64,000 nucleotides of DNA from NCBI GenBank assembly GCA_029213165.1, contig JARGNO010000014.1, positions 1-64,000 on the forward strand, read 5' to 3'. Shown piece by piece: positions 19,239 through 31,268 of the stretch. Both the position numbers and the translations under genes were made by a program. This stretch comes from Minwuia sp. GTDB lineage: Bacteria > Pseudomonadota > Alphaproteobacteria > Minwuiales > Minwuiaceae. The notes beneath the pieces are model-generated. The model saw only the letters and a program-made list of their open reading frames with translations. It did no database searches and had not been told where the DNA came from. Position 1 is the first letter of the stretch; every line of letters begins with the position of its first letter.

Positions 19239-20018
19239 ATGACATACGAACAGATCGAATACAGGACCGAAGGCAATGTCGGGATCCTGACACTGAACCG
19301 GCCGGAAAAACTGAACGCCTGGACGTACCGGATGCGGGAGGAGATGCATGACGTCATCACCTCCGCCAACAATGACCCCGCGATCGGCGCGATCATCGTG
19401 ACGGGTGCCGGTCGGGGCTTCTGTTCCGGTGCGGACATGAAGGACACGTTCCGGGCCCGGATGGACAAGGCGGAATCCGGAGGCAAGGAATCCGCGCCGA
19501 TCCAGTGGGTGAAGTTCGTTCGCGAATCCAAGCCCCTGATCGCCGCGGTCAATGGCGTTGCTGTCGGGGTGGGCCTGAGCCAGATCCTGTCGTTCGATGT
19601 CATCCTGATCGCCCGGTCAGCCAGGGTCGCCGTGCCTTTCGTGAAGGTCGGCGTTGTGCCCGAACTGGCCAGTTCGCACCTTCTGGTGCAACGCATGGGC
19701 TTCGGCGCGGCGAGCGAGTTCGCGCTGACGGGCCGCTTCATGGACGGGGAGGAGGCCGCCGCCAGCGGTCTCGCCAACCGGGTTGTTGATGATGACGACC
19801 TGATGGCCGCGGCAATGGAGGTGGCCAACGCCATCGCCGCCAATCCGGACCGGCATCTGGCATGGACGAAGGAATTGCTGACACAGAATGGCTCCGAGAC
19901 AGATCTCGAGCTGGTGCAGGCGCGGGAGCAGGCCAGGTTGAAAGAGGCCTATGAAAGCGCAGAGCACAAGGAAGCCGTCGACGCCTTCCTCAACAAGCGC
20001 AAGCCGGTGTTCAGATAG
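19239..20018 (+). CDS. Enoyl-CoA hydratase/isomerase family protein
   Basis: GILTLNRPEKLNAWTYRM...IIVTGAGRGFCSGADMK...KPLIAAVNGVAVGVG. Confidence 0.93.
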   Translation: MTYEQIEYRTEGNVGILTLNRPEKLNAWTYRMREEMHDVITSANNDPAIGAIIVTGAGRGFCSGADMKDTFRARMDKAESGGKESAPIQWVKFVRESKPLIAAVNGVAVGVGLSQILSFDVILIARSARVAVPFVKVGVVPELASSHLLVQRMGFGAASEFALTGRFMDGEEAAASGLANRVVDDDDLMAAAMEVANAIAANPDRHLAWTKELLTQNGSETDLELVQAREQARLKEAYESAEHKEAVDAFLNKRKPVFR

Positions 20019-20156
20019 CGCCGCGGCTTTCCTGCCGATGTTCGAATTGGCAGATCAATGCGTGCCCCACACATTCCCCCTCCTCCCCCATTCCCGTGTA
20101 TGGTCCAACCCACAGGCTGACGCAGGGCGGTCGTCGTTGGGGAGAGGTACATTCGC

Positions 20157-21011
20157 ATGACCAGGCTGTTGGCCCTGATCGACGGATCGGTTTATTCGCG
20201 CAGTGTCTGTGACCATGCCGCTTGGGCGGCGGAGCGGACTTCGGCTTCGGTGGAACTGTTGCAGGTGCTGGGGCGGCGGAATACGTCGAGCGCGCCGACA
20301 GACCTGAGCGGCAGCATCAATGCCGATGCCAAGGAGCACCTGCTGTCCGAACTGGCGACGCTGGATCAGGAGCAGGCGCGGCTGACGCAGAAGCGGGCGC
20401 GGCTGGTGCTGGAAGAGGCGAAGCAGCGGCTGCAGCAGGCGGGCGTTGCCGATGTCACGGCGCGGCTGCGCCATGGCGACCTGATCGAGAACCTGCAGGA
20501 GGCCGAATCCGACGCCGATCTGGTGATCATCGGCAAGCGCGGCGAGGGCGCCGACTTTGCCAGGCTGCACCTGGGATCGAACCTGGAGCGGGTGGTGCGG
20601 GCAAGTCACAAGCCGGTACTGGTGACATCCCGCGCATTCCGGCCCATCAACAGCCTGCTGATCGCCTTCGACGGCGGCGAAAGCGCGATGAAGGCGGTGC
20701 GCCACATCGCCCACGGATCCCTTTTCCCCGGCACCGTCTGTCACCTGCTGACCGTCGGCAACCGCACCGACGAGGCCGAACGCAACCTGGAGAATGCCGC
20801 CGGGATGCTGCTCAAGGCGGGCTATGAGGTGGAGACCGGCATCCGCCCGGGTCAGGCCGACAGCGTCATCGCCGCCAAGGTGGAGATCGACAGGATTGAT
20901 CTGCTGGTCATGGGCGCCTATGGCCATTCCCGCATCCGCAGCCTGATCATCGGCAGCACCACCAGCGAGATGATCCGGTCCTGCCTGATCCCGGTGATGC
21001 TGTTCCGCTGA
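20157..21011 (+). CDS. Universal stress protein, tandem UspA domains
   Basis: LALIDGSVYSRSVCDHA...; DLLVMGAYGHSRIRSLIIGSTTSEMIRSCLIPVMLFR. Confidence 0.92.
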   Translation: MTRLLALIDGSVYSRSVCDHAAWAAERTSASVELLQVLGRRNTSSAPTDLSGSINADAKEHLLSELATLDQEQARLTQKRARLVLEEAKQRLQQAGVADVTARLRHGDLIENLQEAESDADLVIIGKRGEGADFARLHLGSNLERVVRASHKPVLVTSRAFRPINSLLIAFDGGESAMKAVRHIAHGSLFPGTVCHLLTVGNRTDEAERNLENAAGMLLKAGYEVETGIRPGQADSVIAAKVEIDRIDLLVMGAYGHSRIRSLIIGSTTSEMIRSCLIPVMLFR

Positions 21012-21051
21012 TCCGGGTTCCGAAACGACCGCCGAGACGACCGGAGACACA

Positions 21052-21861
21052 ATGGAACTGACAACCGCATTGATCCCGCTTGCCGCCATTCTGGTGGGAA
21101 CCGGATGTGTTGCCGGTGTGCTGGCCGGGCTGCTGGGCGTCGGCGGCGGCATCGTTGTCGTGCCGGTGCTCTACACCATGCTCGGGCAGCTGGAGATCGA
21201 CCCGTCGGTGCGGATGCATGTTGCCGTTGGAACATCACTCGCCAGCATCGTGCTGACTTCCATCGGTTCGGCGCGGGCGCATCACCGGCGGGGTGCGGTG
21301 GACGTGGATCTGCTGCGGCGCTGGGGGCCGTTCATCTTCGTCGGTTCTGTCTCGGGCGTGCTGATCGCCAGCCTGGTCAGCGGCGCGACACTGACCCTGG
21401 TCTTCGCCATCGTCGCGTTGATCGTCGCCGCCTACATGGCCTTCAGCCCGGCAGATTTCCGCCTGCGGGAGAAACTGCCGACCGGGCCGGCGGGCGCAGT
21501 ATCAGGTTTCACCATCGGCGGCACCTCGGCCATGATGGGCATCGGCGGCGGCACGCTGTGCGTGCCCTATTTCAACATCTTCGGCTATCCGGTGCACCGG
21601 GCCGTGGGCACGGCCTCCGCCATCGGCCTGATCATCGCGCTGCCGGGTGCGGTGGGCTTCATCGTCTCCGGATGGGGCGTCGCCGCCCTGCCGCAGGCGA
21701 GCGCGGGTCACGTCAACCTGCTGGGCCTGGTGCTGATCGCGCCCTTCGCCAGCCTGACGGCTCCGCTTGGTGCAAGGCTGGCACATGGCATGAAACCCCG
21801 CGCGCTGAAGCTCGCCTTCGCACTGTTCCTTTTCGCGACGGCAGTTCGGATGCTGGCGTAG
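21052..21861 (+). CDS. Sulfite exporter TauE/SafE family protein
   Basis: GVLAGLLGVGGGIVVVPVLYTML and GGTSAMMGIGGGTLCVPY twin TauE motifs. Confidence 0.93.
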   Translation: MELTTALIPLAAILVGTGCVAGVLAGLLGVGGGIVVVPVLYTMLGQLEIDPSVRMHVAVGTSLASIVLTSIGSARAHHRRGAVDVDLLRRWGPFIFVGSVSGVLIASLVSGATLTLVFAIVALIVAAYMAFSPADFRLREKLPTGPAGAVSGFTIGGTSAMMGIGGGTLCVPYFNIFGYPVHRAVGTASAIGLIIALPGAVGFIVSGWGVAALPQASAGHVNLLGLVLIAPFASLTAPLGARLAHGMKPRALKLAFALFLFATAVRMLA

Positions 21862-21897
21862 AACGGGCGGTCACCTGAACGCGCGCGCCTTCGCCCC

Positions 21898-23733
<1,836 letters not shown>

Positions 23734-23845
23734 GGCCCTGTCTTGCACGATTCGCGCGGCCACTGCACCTGATGCCGTCCAACAGGCCTGTGCTGACGGA
23801 ACGGCTGATGTAGATTGGCCCCGAACGAGCGGGAGGAGCCGGATC

Positions 23846-25075
23846 ATGCAATCACCCCTGAGCCATGCCGAACAGGACCTGCGCGCCCGCGCACGCGACC
23901 TGGCGCAAGGTGTCATCGCGGCGCGCGCCGCCGGGGTGGATCGCAGTGAACAATATCCCTGGGACAATGTGACGGCCCTGAAGGACGCCGGTTTCATGGG
24001 CATGACCGTGCCGAAGCAGCTTGGCGGGCCGGGCCTGAGCTATCTCGACGCCGCGCTGGTGATCGAGGAGATGGCGCGGGTCTGCGGCGTTACCGGGCGC
24101 ATCGCGGTGGAGGCCAACATGGGCGCGATCTCCGCCATCCTGCAGTACGGCACCGAGGTCCAGCGCAAGATGGCGGCTGACTTCGTGCTGAACGGCGACA
24201 AGCCCGCCATCTGCATCACCGAACCGGAGGCGGGCAGCGCCGCGACGGAGATGACCACGACAGCAGTGAAACACGGCGACCGCTTTGTGCTGAACGGCAA
24301 GAAGCACTGGATCACCGGCGGCGGCGTGTCGCGCCTGCATCTGGTCTTCGCGCGCGTTCTCGATACGCAGGGCAACCGGCTGGGCATCGGCGGTTTCATC
24401 GCCATCCGTGACCAGGATCCGGGCCTGAGAATCGGGGAGCGGGAACCGACCATGGGCCTGCGCGGCATCCCGGAAGCGGAGGTCTTCTTCGAGGATCTGG
24501 AACTGGCGGAGGATCGCGTCCTGCTGCCACCATCAGGTTTCGGGCGCGGCTTTGCCGACCTGATGAACGCCTACAACAGCCAGCGCGTCGGCGCGGGAAC
24601 CGTGGCGCTGGGACTGGCCGCAGGCGCGATGGATCTCGCCCGTGACCATGCGATCGACCGCCATCAGTTCGGACGCCCCATCGCGGAATTTCAGGGTCTG
24701 CAATGGATGCTGGCCGACATGGCGACACAGGTGGATGCGGCGCGGCTGATGATCCACACCGCTGCCCGCTCGCGCGGTCCCGACAGCAGCCCCTTCCCCG
24801 ACCCCTATTCAGCCGCTCAGGCCAAGGTCTTCGCCTCGGAGATGGCGATCAGGGTCACAAACGATGCCCTGCAGGTCTTCGGCGCGAAGGGCTATTCGCG
24901 CAACACACCGGTGGAGCGCATCCTGCGCGACGCCCGCATGTTCACCATCGGCGGCGGCACCGCACAGATCCTGCGTACCGTCATCGCGTCCCGGCTGCTG
25001 GGCATGAAGTTCCCGCAGACCCGCGACGGATACGTTGGTCGCAACAGCCCCCCGCCAGCAAACGCAGCAGAGTAG
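23846..25075 (+). CDS. Acyl-CoA dehydrogenase family protein
   Basis: ITEPEAGSAATEM, GKKHWITGGGVS, LQVFGAKGYSRNTPVERILRDARMFTIGGGTAQI. Confidence 0.95.
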   Translation: MQSPLSHAEQDLRARARDLAQGVIAARAAGVDRSEQYPWDNVTALKDAGFMGMTVPKQLGGPGLSYLDAALVIEEMARVCGVTGRIAVEANMGAISAILQYGTEVQRKMAADFVLNGDKPAICITEPEAGSAATEMTTTAVKHGDRFVLNGKKHWITGGGVSRLHLVFARVLDTQGNRLGIGGFIAIRDQDPGLRIGEREPTMGLRGIPEAEVFFEDLELAEDRVLLPPSGFGRGFADLMNAYNSQRVGAGTVALGLAAGAMDLARDHAIDRHQFGRPIAEFQGLQWMLADMATQVDAARLMIHTAARSRGPDSSPFPDPYSAAQAKVFASEMAIRVTNDALQVFGAKGYSRNTPVERILRDARMFTIGGGTAQILRTVIASRLLGMKFPQTRDGYVGRNSPPPANAAE

Positions 25076-25088
25076 CGACCAAGACAGA

Positions 25089-26264
25089 TCAGCCCATGTG
25101 TCCCCGCCGTTTGGCGCGCTGACGGAAGATGGTGAAGACGACGAAGATCAGGCAGATGCCCGTCATCACCCATGAATATCCATTGGGATCGTCCAGATCC
25201 ATCGCGACCCCGGTCATGGCGGGCCCGAGCAGCGAGCCGACGCCATAGAGGACGCCGAAGGCAGCGTTCGCGGTGACCAGGTCTGCACCGGAGAACCGTT
25301 CCCCCTGCAAGGCCATGGCGATGGTATAGAGCGACGCCCCGGCCCCGCCCCAGATGAACAGGATGCTGTAGCAGAGCCAGAGGTTCTGGACCGTGAAGGG
25401 CACAGCGACGGCACCGACCACACCGATCATGCCCAGGATCATCATCAGCCGGATCTTGTCGTAGCGGTCGGCCAGCCAGCCGACCGGCCAGGCAAAGAAC
25501 ATTCCGCCGACAACAACCGCGCTCAACATGATCAGCGCGTCCTGGTCGGCCAGTCCTGACCGGCGGCCGAAGACGGAGATCATCGAACTGGTCGAGTTCT
25601 CGATCATCGCGTAGAGCAGGATCGCGCCAACCAGCGTCGGCGCGACCTTCACATAGGTCAGCACGTTGAAGCTGGGGGTGCCATCAAAGCGCGGTGCCGC
25701 GACAGGCACGAAGATCATCGGGATTGCCGCCACGAACATGATGGCCGCGCCGATGACAAACGGTGCCCAACCCTGGACGCCGACGAATCCCAGCAGCACC
25801 GGACCCAGCGCAAATCCGGCGGACAGCGAGATATTGTAGATCGCCATGACCTGTGCACGCTGCTCACTGCGTGCGACCTGGTTGATCCAGCTCTCCGACG
25901 CGACGAACAGTCCGGCCACGGCCACACCGCTCAACAGGCGCAGAACCAGCCAGACGGCATACCAGTCCAGGACCTTGAACAGGATCATGGTGATGCCGTT
26001 GCCCAGCACGCACATCACGATGAAACGCCTGGCGCCGAACCGGGCAATCCATCGCGGCACGAAGGCAGATGACAGCAGGATGGCAAGCGGTCCCATCGCG
26101 CTGTTGATGCCGATGGCGGTGCCGCTGAATCCCTTGCCCTCCAGCAGCAGGGCCAGCAACGGGAAGGTCAGGCCGATGGCAAGCGCCGCCACCGCGATGC
26201 ACAGGATCGAGATACCCAGTCCGGCCCGTCGCTGACTGTCTGTCAGTTCAGGCCCGACGGTCAT
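25089..26264 (-). CDS. MFS transporter
   Basis: 12-TM-like hydrophobic profile; RFGARRFIVMCVLG, GWLADRYDKIRLM MFS-type loops. Confidence 0.88.
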   Translation of the reverse strand: MTVGPELTDSQRRAGLGISILCIAVAALAIGLTFPLLALLLEGKGFSGTAIGINSAMGPLAILLSSAFVPRWIARFGARRFIVMCVLGNGITMILFKVLDWYAVWLVLRLLSGVAVAGLFVASESWINQVARSEQRAQVMAIYNISLSAGFALGPVLLGFVGVQGWAPFVIGAAIMFVAAIPMIFVPVAAPRFDGTPSFNVLTYVKVAPTLVGAILLYAMIENSTSSMISVFGRRSGLADQDALIMLSAVVVGGMFFAWPVGWLADRYDKIRLMMILGMIGVVGAVAVPFTVQNLWLCYSILFIWGGAGASLYTIAMALQGERFSGADLVTANAAFGVLYGVGSLLGPAMTGVAMDLDDPNGYSWVMTGICLIFVVFTIFRQRAKRRGHMG

Positions 26265-26288
26265 GAGAAATGGGTCATGGCATGGGTC

Positions 26289-26957
26289 TCAATCGGCTTC
26301 GAAACGGTGGTAGCGTATGATGGGCGCGTTGTTCTGATAGCTGAACAGCGGGATCGCCTCAATCGCCGTGCCCCTGACCCGGCGGGACACTTCCTCCAGC
26401 ACGAACTCGGTCACGTCGGCGATAGGCATCTTCATCGCCTCGCCCAGGGGCCGCCAGTCCAGATCAAGCAATTCACCCGAACCGGTGAGCGGAGCATCGC
26501 CCCCCCCATCGGCACGGTCTGCATGGGTGATGAAGAAGCGGGCATGGAACCGGATCGGGCTGGGCGGCGGCGTGATGGCGCGGGCCAGATAATCGATGCC
26601 CGACAGGCGCGGCAGGAACCTGTCTCCCTGCATCTCACCGAAGCGCAGCCCGGTTTCCTCCCAGGTCTCGCGCACCGCGGCGACGGCCAGACCATGTGCG
26701 GTTTCGCCGCCGAACTGTGCGGCCAGCCTGCGCAACGGACGCTCATCCAGACTGTCCAGCGTGGGTGCGGTCAGATCAACGCGATCCAGGCGCCCACCGG
26801 GAAAGACATACATGTGCGGCATGAAGCGATGGCGTCCGGCGCGACGGCCCAGCAGCACCTCTGTCCCGTCACCTTCCCCACGCAGAATGACGAGGCTGGC
26901 AGCATCTCGCGGGCGTACCGGGCGCGGCGTCCCCTTGACCTGATCAATGGTGCTCAT
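26289..26957 (-). CDS. NUDIX hydrolase
   Basis: GL-x-VAAVRETWEETGLRF NUDIX box; YVFPGGRLD. Confidence 0.9.
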   Translation of the reverse strand: MSTIDQVKGTPRPVRPRDAASLVILRGEGDGTEVLLGRRAGRHRFMPHMYVFPGGRLDRVDLTAPTLDSLDERPLRRLAAQFGGETAHGLAVAAVRETWEETGLRFGEMQGDRFLPRLSGIDYLARAITPPPSPIRFHARFFITHADRADGGGDAPLTGSGELLDLDWRPLGEAMKMPIADVTEFVLEEVSRRVRGTAIEAIPLFSYQNNAPIIRYHRFEAD

Positions 26958-27676
26958 TCGAACGTATCCGTGTGCTTGCCGTGGACATATTTGTAGAGAG
27001 GCAGCTTGTGGGCGGCGCTGGCAGGTGGCGGCGTCTCCACGAACTCCTCGACGAACTTCAGCATCACCCCGGTGATGCGCGGGATCTCCAGGTTCAGGGC
27101 CTTGTCGATGGTCACCCAGTGGATGTCCAGCAGTTCCCCATCGCTCTCGATCACCTCGTTCGCAAGACGGTTCGCATCCGCCATGAAGAAGCGCGCATTG
27201 AAGCGGCGCGGACGAAAGGGCGGCGTGACCGCGCGGGCAACGAAATCCAGCGCATCGAAATCCGGGGCGAAACCGGTATCGAAGAATCCCTTCCAGTTGC
27301 GCGGAACGCTGCGTCCCGGCTCAGGGTCCGGCTTGCCGAGAATCAGCCCTGTCTCCTCGAACGTTTCGCGGATGGCGGCAGCGGCCAGCGCACGGGCACG
27401 CGCAGGTGAGGCGGCCTTCGTCAGATGCCCGCCGACATGTTGCCTGAGTTCGGTTGCCCCGCGGACGCGGGAGTCCGTCGGATCGACCCGACCGCCGGGG
27501 AAGACCCAGCGATTTGGCATGAAGGCATGCTTGCCATGCCGTTCCCCCATCACGACCTCCACCCCGCGCGCCGACTTGCGCCAGAGCACCAGGGTCGCCG
27601 CGTCGCGCGGCCTCAGCGCCTTCTGGCCCTCCGGCCGCAAGTGGGTATCGTTCGGGTCATGTGGATTCTCGGCCAT
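26954..27676 (-). CDS. NUDIX hydrolase
   Basis: AAIRETFEETGLILG NUDIX box; WVFPGGRVDPTD; ATGA overlap with the downstream NUDIX gene. Confidence 0.9.
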   Translation of the reverse strand: MAENPHDPNDTHLRPEGQKALRPRDAATLVLWRKSARGVEVVMGERHGKHAFMPNRWVFPGGRVDPTDSRVRGATELRQHVGGHLTKAASPARARALAAAAIRETFEETGLILGKPDPEPGRSVPRNWKGFFDTGFAPDFDALDFVARAVTPPFRPRRFNARFFMADANRLANEVIESDGELLDIHWVTIDKALNLEIPRITGVMLKFVEEFVETPPPASAAHKLPLYKYVHGKHTDTFE

Positions 27677-27778
27677 GGTGCGCGTCCGGTCTTCTGTGCA
27701 GGTTGCGCGCAAGATGGCCCGTGACGGACACACCTGTCCAGTCCGGGGCCGCGCATGGCAGTCCCCATGAACAGTCAG

Positions 27779-28192
27779 TCAGGGCGTTACCGGTTCGTCC
27801 TCTTCCTCCAGCCCGAAGCCGTGCATGCGGTTGGCCCACTGCAGACCGATGACCGCACCCTTCAGACGGGGCAGGAAATAGAGCGAAAGCAGCACGACCA
27901 GCGGCAGCCAGATGGCCATGTGCAACCAGAGCACCGGATGCCAGGTCTGCTCCACGATCAGGACCAGCGGCACGATGATGTGGCCCACGATCATGATCGA
28001 GAGATAGGGCGGCAGGTCGTCGGAGCGATGATGATGCAGCTCCAGCCCGCAGGACGGGCATTCATCGTTCACCTTCGTATAGCCGTCAAAGACGCGGCCT
28101 TCCCCGCAGGACGGGCAGCGCCGCCGCCAGCCCTTGCGCATCGCGGTCCAGACGGAGCGCGGTTCCAGTTCCTGGTAATCTGCGTGTTTCAT
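27779..28192 (-). CDS. DUF983 family membrane protein
   Basis: RRRCPSCGEGRVFDGYTKVNDECPSCGLELHHHRSDD zinc-ribbon followed by TM segments. Confidence 0.88.
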   Translation of the reverse strand: MKHADYQELEPRSVWTAMRKGWRRRCPSCGEGRVFDGYTKVNDECPSCGLELHHHRSDDLPPYLSIMIVGHIIVPLVLIVEQTWHPVLWLHMAIWLPLVVLLSLYFLPRLKGAVIGLQWANRMHGFGLEEEDEPVTP

Positions 28193-28262
28193 GATTGCAC
28201 AGATAGCACCTGTTGTTTGCCGGACCATGTGTCCGGCGGTCGCAGATGCCCGACTGCGACGA

Positions 28263-29414
28263 TCAGACCCCGAAGACCACCCGCTCGAACGTCCAGTAGA
28301 GACCGACAGCGGCAATGCAGAGCGATCCGGGAATGATCACGGTCCGGCGATAGGTCAATTCAGACATCTGCCACAGGGCCAGCAACAGCCAGGCCACCAG
28401 AATGACGCTCAACTGGCCGAACTCGACACCGACATTGAAGCCGACCAGCGCGGTCACGAACTGGTCCTGGGGCAACCCCAACCCGGTCAGCACGCCCGCG
28501 AAGCCAAGTCCATGCAGCAGGCCGAAGGCAAAGACCACGATCGGTCGCCAGGGACTGAGGCCGCGCATGAAGAGGTTCTCGATCGCGACATAGGCAATGG
28601 ACAGCGCGATCAGCGGCTCGACGATGGATGCCGGCAACTCAACAATGCCGTAAAGGGAAAGGGCCAGCGTGATCGAATGCGCCACCGTGAAACAGGTGAC
28701 CTGGATCAGCAGGGGCCGCATCCGGGTGCTGAGCAGGAACAGGCCGAGCACGAACAGGATGTGGTCCAGTCCGCGCGGCACGATGTGGATGTATCCAAGC
28801 TCGACGTAGTCCACCAGGGTCTCGACCGTGCCACGGTCCGGTACCAGCCCCTGCATCGGAAATGGATCGGACCTTTCCCCGGCCTGCAGCCAGGCAGAGG
28901 TGAAATCCCTGTCCCCGGCACGTCGCAACTTCACCGCGACCGCGCCATAACTGGCCGGGTAGTCCCAGACAAACTGATCGGCGCCCGGCGGTATCGCACC
29001 GGTCAGCACGACCTTCGAATTGCGCGAGACCCGCACGTCGCCCAACGGCGCCACAGCAACCCCTGCAACCGTCAGCGGGGCAACCTGCCCGTCGAACGTC
29101 AGGCTGAAGCCTTCGGCAAAGGCCTCATGCTCACTGGCAAACCGGGCCTCCAGTTCTGCGGGCGGCAGTTCCCGAAGCTGGTCGTAGAGCGCCGCGTTGG
29201 CACTGTCATCGGTATCGGCCAGCCCAGCCTCCACCTTCGCCATCGATGCTTCGAGGATGATGTCCAGCGAAACCGTCAGGCGACCATCGGCGGCAAACTC
29301 CACCTCCGCCACCATCGGCCGGATCTCATGCGCCCGCGCGCCGCCATCACCGGCAAGTGTCAGCGTGAACAGCATGACGACCGACAGGCCAAACGCTATA
29401 AGGGCTCGCATCAT
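28263..29414 (-). CDS. HupE/UreJ family membrane protein
   Basis: Signal peptide, HEIRP start of mature region, GLDHILFVLGLFLL, FGLLHGLGFAGVL HupE motifs. Confidence 0.85.
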   Translation of the reverse strand: MMRALIAFGLSVVMLFTLTLAGDGGARAHEIRPMVAEVEFAADGRLTVSLDIILEASMAKVEAGLADTDDSANAALYDQLRELPPAELEARFASEHEAFAEGFSLTFDGQVAPLTVAGVAVAPLGDVRVSRNSKVVLTGAIPPGADQFVWDYPASYGAVAVKLRRAGDRDFTSAWLQAGERSDPFPMQGLVPDRGTVETLVDYVELGYIHIVPRGLDHILFVLGLFLLSTRMRPLLIQVTCFTVAHSITLALSLYGIVELPASIVEPLIALSIAYVAIENLFMRGLSPWRPIVVFAFGLLHGLGFAGVLTGLGLPQDQFVTALVGFNVGVEFGQLSVILVAWLLLALWQMSELTYRRTVIIPGSLCIAAVGLYWTFERVVFGV

Positions 29415-29445
29415 CACGCTCCAGCAGGCAGGTTCAGAAGTGAAG

Positions 29446-30240
29446 ATGGCATATCGGATTTCAGGCCTGATCGCCATGCTGATGGCGATCACGTCAGCGT
29501 CGGCCCACGAATACTGGCTCGAACCGCAGAACAGTCGCGCGGAAGCGGGCGAGACCGTTCCCGTGACCATGGCCGTTGGCCAGGATTTTGTGGGCAGCAC
29601 GCAGATCTACATCCCTGACAACACGGTGCGTTTCGATGTCATCGGTCCGGAGGGAACGGTTTCCGCCGCGGCAGGATTCGCCGCCGACCCGGCCGGAAAG
29701 GTCGCGATCGGTGCGCCCGGTCTCTACACCGTGGTCTTTCAGAACGCGGGCAATCTGATCGAACTCGATCCAGAGACTTTCGAGACCTACGTGCGCCGCG
29801 ACGGACTGGAGCATGCTCTCGCCGCGCGCAAGGCCGCTGGGCGTCAGGACACCCGGGCGCGCGAGCGCTACACCAGGTTCCCGAAGACCTGGGTGCTTTC
29901 GGGCGATGTGTCGGCAGGCGAGGCTGCGACCCGCCCTGTCAACATGACCTTCGAGCTGGTTCCGCAACGCAATCCATTCGCGCTTTCGGCTGGCGACCCC
30001 TTGCGGGTACAGGCGCTCTACAGGGGGCTGCCCCTGCGTGGCGTGCTGGTGCAGGCGTTCCACAAGCAGACGGAACGCCGCGTCGGCACCATGCGCACGG
30101 ATGGCAATGGCATGGCTGTTCTGGAACTGCCCCTTGCGGGGCGCTGGATGATCAGCGCGGTTCACATGATCCCCGCCGACACTGACCCGGATCTCGATTG
30201 GGAGAGTTTCTGGGCCTCATTCGTCTTCGACCTGCCCTGA
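29446..30240 (+). CDS. DUF4198 domain periplasmic protein
   Basis: Signal peptide then HEYWLEP...; DUF4198-type sequence; divergent from HupE-like gene. Confidence 0.8.
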   Translation: MAYRISGLIAMLMAITSASAHEYWLEPQNSRAEAGETVPVTMAVGQDFVGSTQIYIPDNTVRFDVIGPEGTVSAAAGFAADPAGKVAIGAPGLYTVVFQNAGNLIELDPETFETYVRRDGLEHALAARKAAGRQDTRARERYTRFPKTWVLSGDVSAGEAATRPVNMTFELVPQRNPFALSAGDPLRVQALYRGLPLRGVLVQAFHKQTERRVGTMRTDGNGMAVLELPLAGRWMISAVHMIPADTDPDLDWESFWASFVFDLP

Positions 30241-30289
30241 CGATATCGACCGCGGTGCAGAATGTGACCCGCGCCAGGCGCGCGTCTGA

Positions 30290-30712
30290 TCAACGGGTGT
30301 CGAAAACCATCATCACGTGATTGCCGTCACGCTCCCGGGTGTAGCGCATCTCCCGCGAAAGGTTGATCGCGAGACGCACACCCACGCCGCCGACTGCTCC
30401 GGCGACCGGATCACCGGTTACCCGTTCCGCATCCAGAACAGGGTCGAAGTAGATGCCATTGTCCCGGAAATCCATCCGGACGCTGCCATCCTTCTGCTGC
30501 TCCAGACCGATGCGCACCTTGGCATCCTTGCCGACATTGCCATGATGAATGCTGTTGGCAAAAAGCTCCTCGAACGCAACAGCCATGCGGGTTGCAGCCG
30601 CCGCACTCAAGCCCAGTTCGCCACCCTGAAGCTCCACCCAGCGCGCTGCGCTGCGCACTTCACGCAAGTCACAGGCGAATGTACCGAAGCGGGACTTGGG
30701 ACTGGCAGGCAC
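30290..30712 (-). CDS. ATP-binding protein, HATPase_c / anti-sigma regulatory factor (RsbW-like)
   Basis: ATRMAVAFEELFANSIHHGNVGKDAKVRIGL (N box), DNGIYFDP, GVGVRLAINLSREM (G box). GTG start at 30712 (GGAG 10 nt upstream) favoured over ATG at 30784. Confidence 0.8.
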   Translation of the reverse strand: MPASPKSRFGTFACDLREVRSAARWVELQGGELGLSAAAATRMAVAFEELFANSIHHGNVGKDAKVRIGLEQQKDGSVRMDFRDNGIYFDPVLDAERVTGDPVAGAVGGVGVRLAINLSREMRYTRERDGNHVMMVFDTR

Positions 30713-30782
30713 TTGGCTTATTCTCCACGGTCTTCTGACCAATTCGGCGTCGATGTCTCGGAAGCTTACGGATGGAACTGTC

Positions 30783-31247
30783 ATGCGCAAAGTGACCTCA
30801 ATCGCAGTACTGCTTTTTGCAGCCGTCCTGGCATTTGCAGTTTCCATGCCCAATGCAGGGGCGCTTGCTGCGGAGACCATCGCCGTGGTTGAGAGGGTCG
30901 CTGGCCAGGTCAGCATCGATCGCGATGGCGCCCGGAGTACCGCGACCGAAGGACTGGCAATCGAGGCGCAGGACACCGTGATCACCGCTGCGGAAGGTGC
31001 GGTCGGGCTTCGTTTCACTGATGGTGCCGAGATCGCACTGGGACCGGAAACGACATTTCGCATTCAGGAGTATCGATACGACAGGACGCGGGATGAAGGC
31101 GCGTTCAAGGGGCGCCTGAGCCGCGGTACGCTCTCGGCCCGGTCGGGACGCATCGCAAAGCGCGGGAGGGACCGCATGCTGGTGGAAACCCCGTCCACCA
31201 TCCTCGGTGTCCGGGGAACGCGCTTCATGGTGAAGGTCGACGACTGA
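30783..31247 (+). CDS. FecR domain-containing secreted protein
   Basis: Signal peptide MRKVTSIAVLLFAAVLAFAVSMPNAGALA; AEGAVGLRFTDGAEIALGPETTFRIQEY; VETPSTILGVRGTRFMVKV. Confidence 0.87.
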   Translation: MRKVTSIAVLLFAAVLAFAVSMPNAGALAAETIAVVERVAGQVSIDRDGARSTATEGLAIEAQDTVITAAEGAVGLRFTDGAEIALGPETTFRIQEYRYDRTRDEGAFKGRLSRGTLSARSGRIAKRGRDRMLVETPSTILGVRGTRFMVKVDD

Positions 31248-31268
31248 CACCTGATCGCCGCAGGCCTG

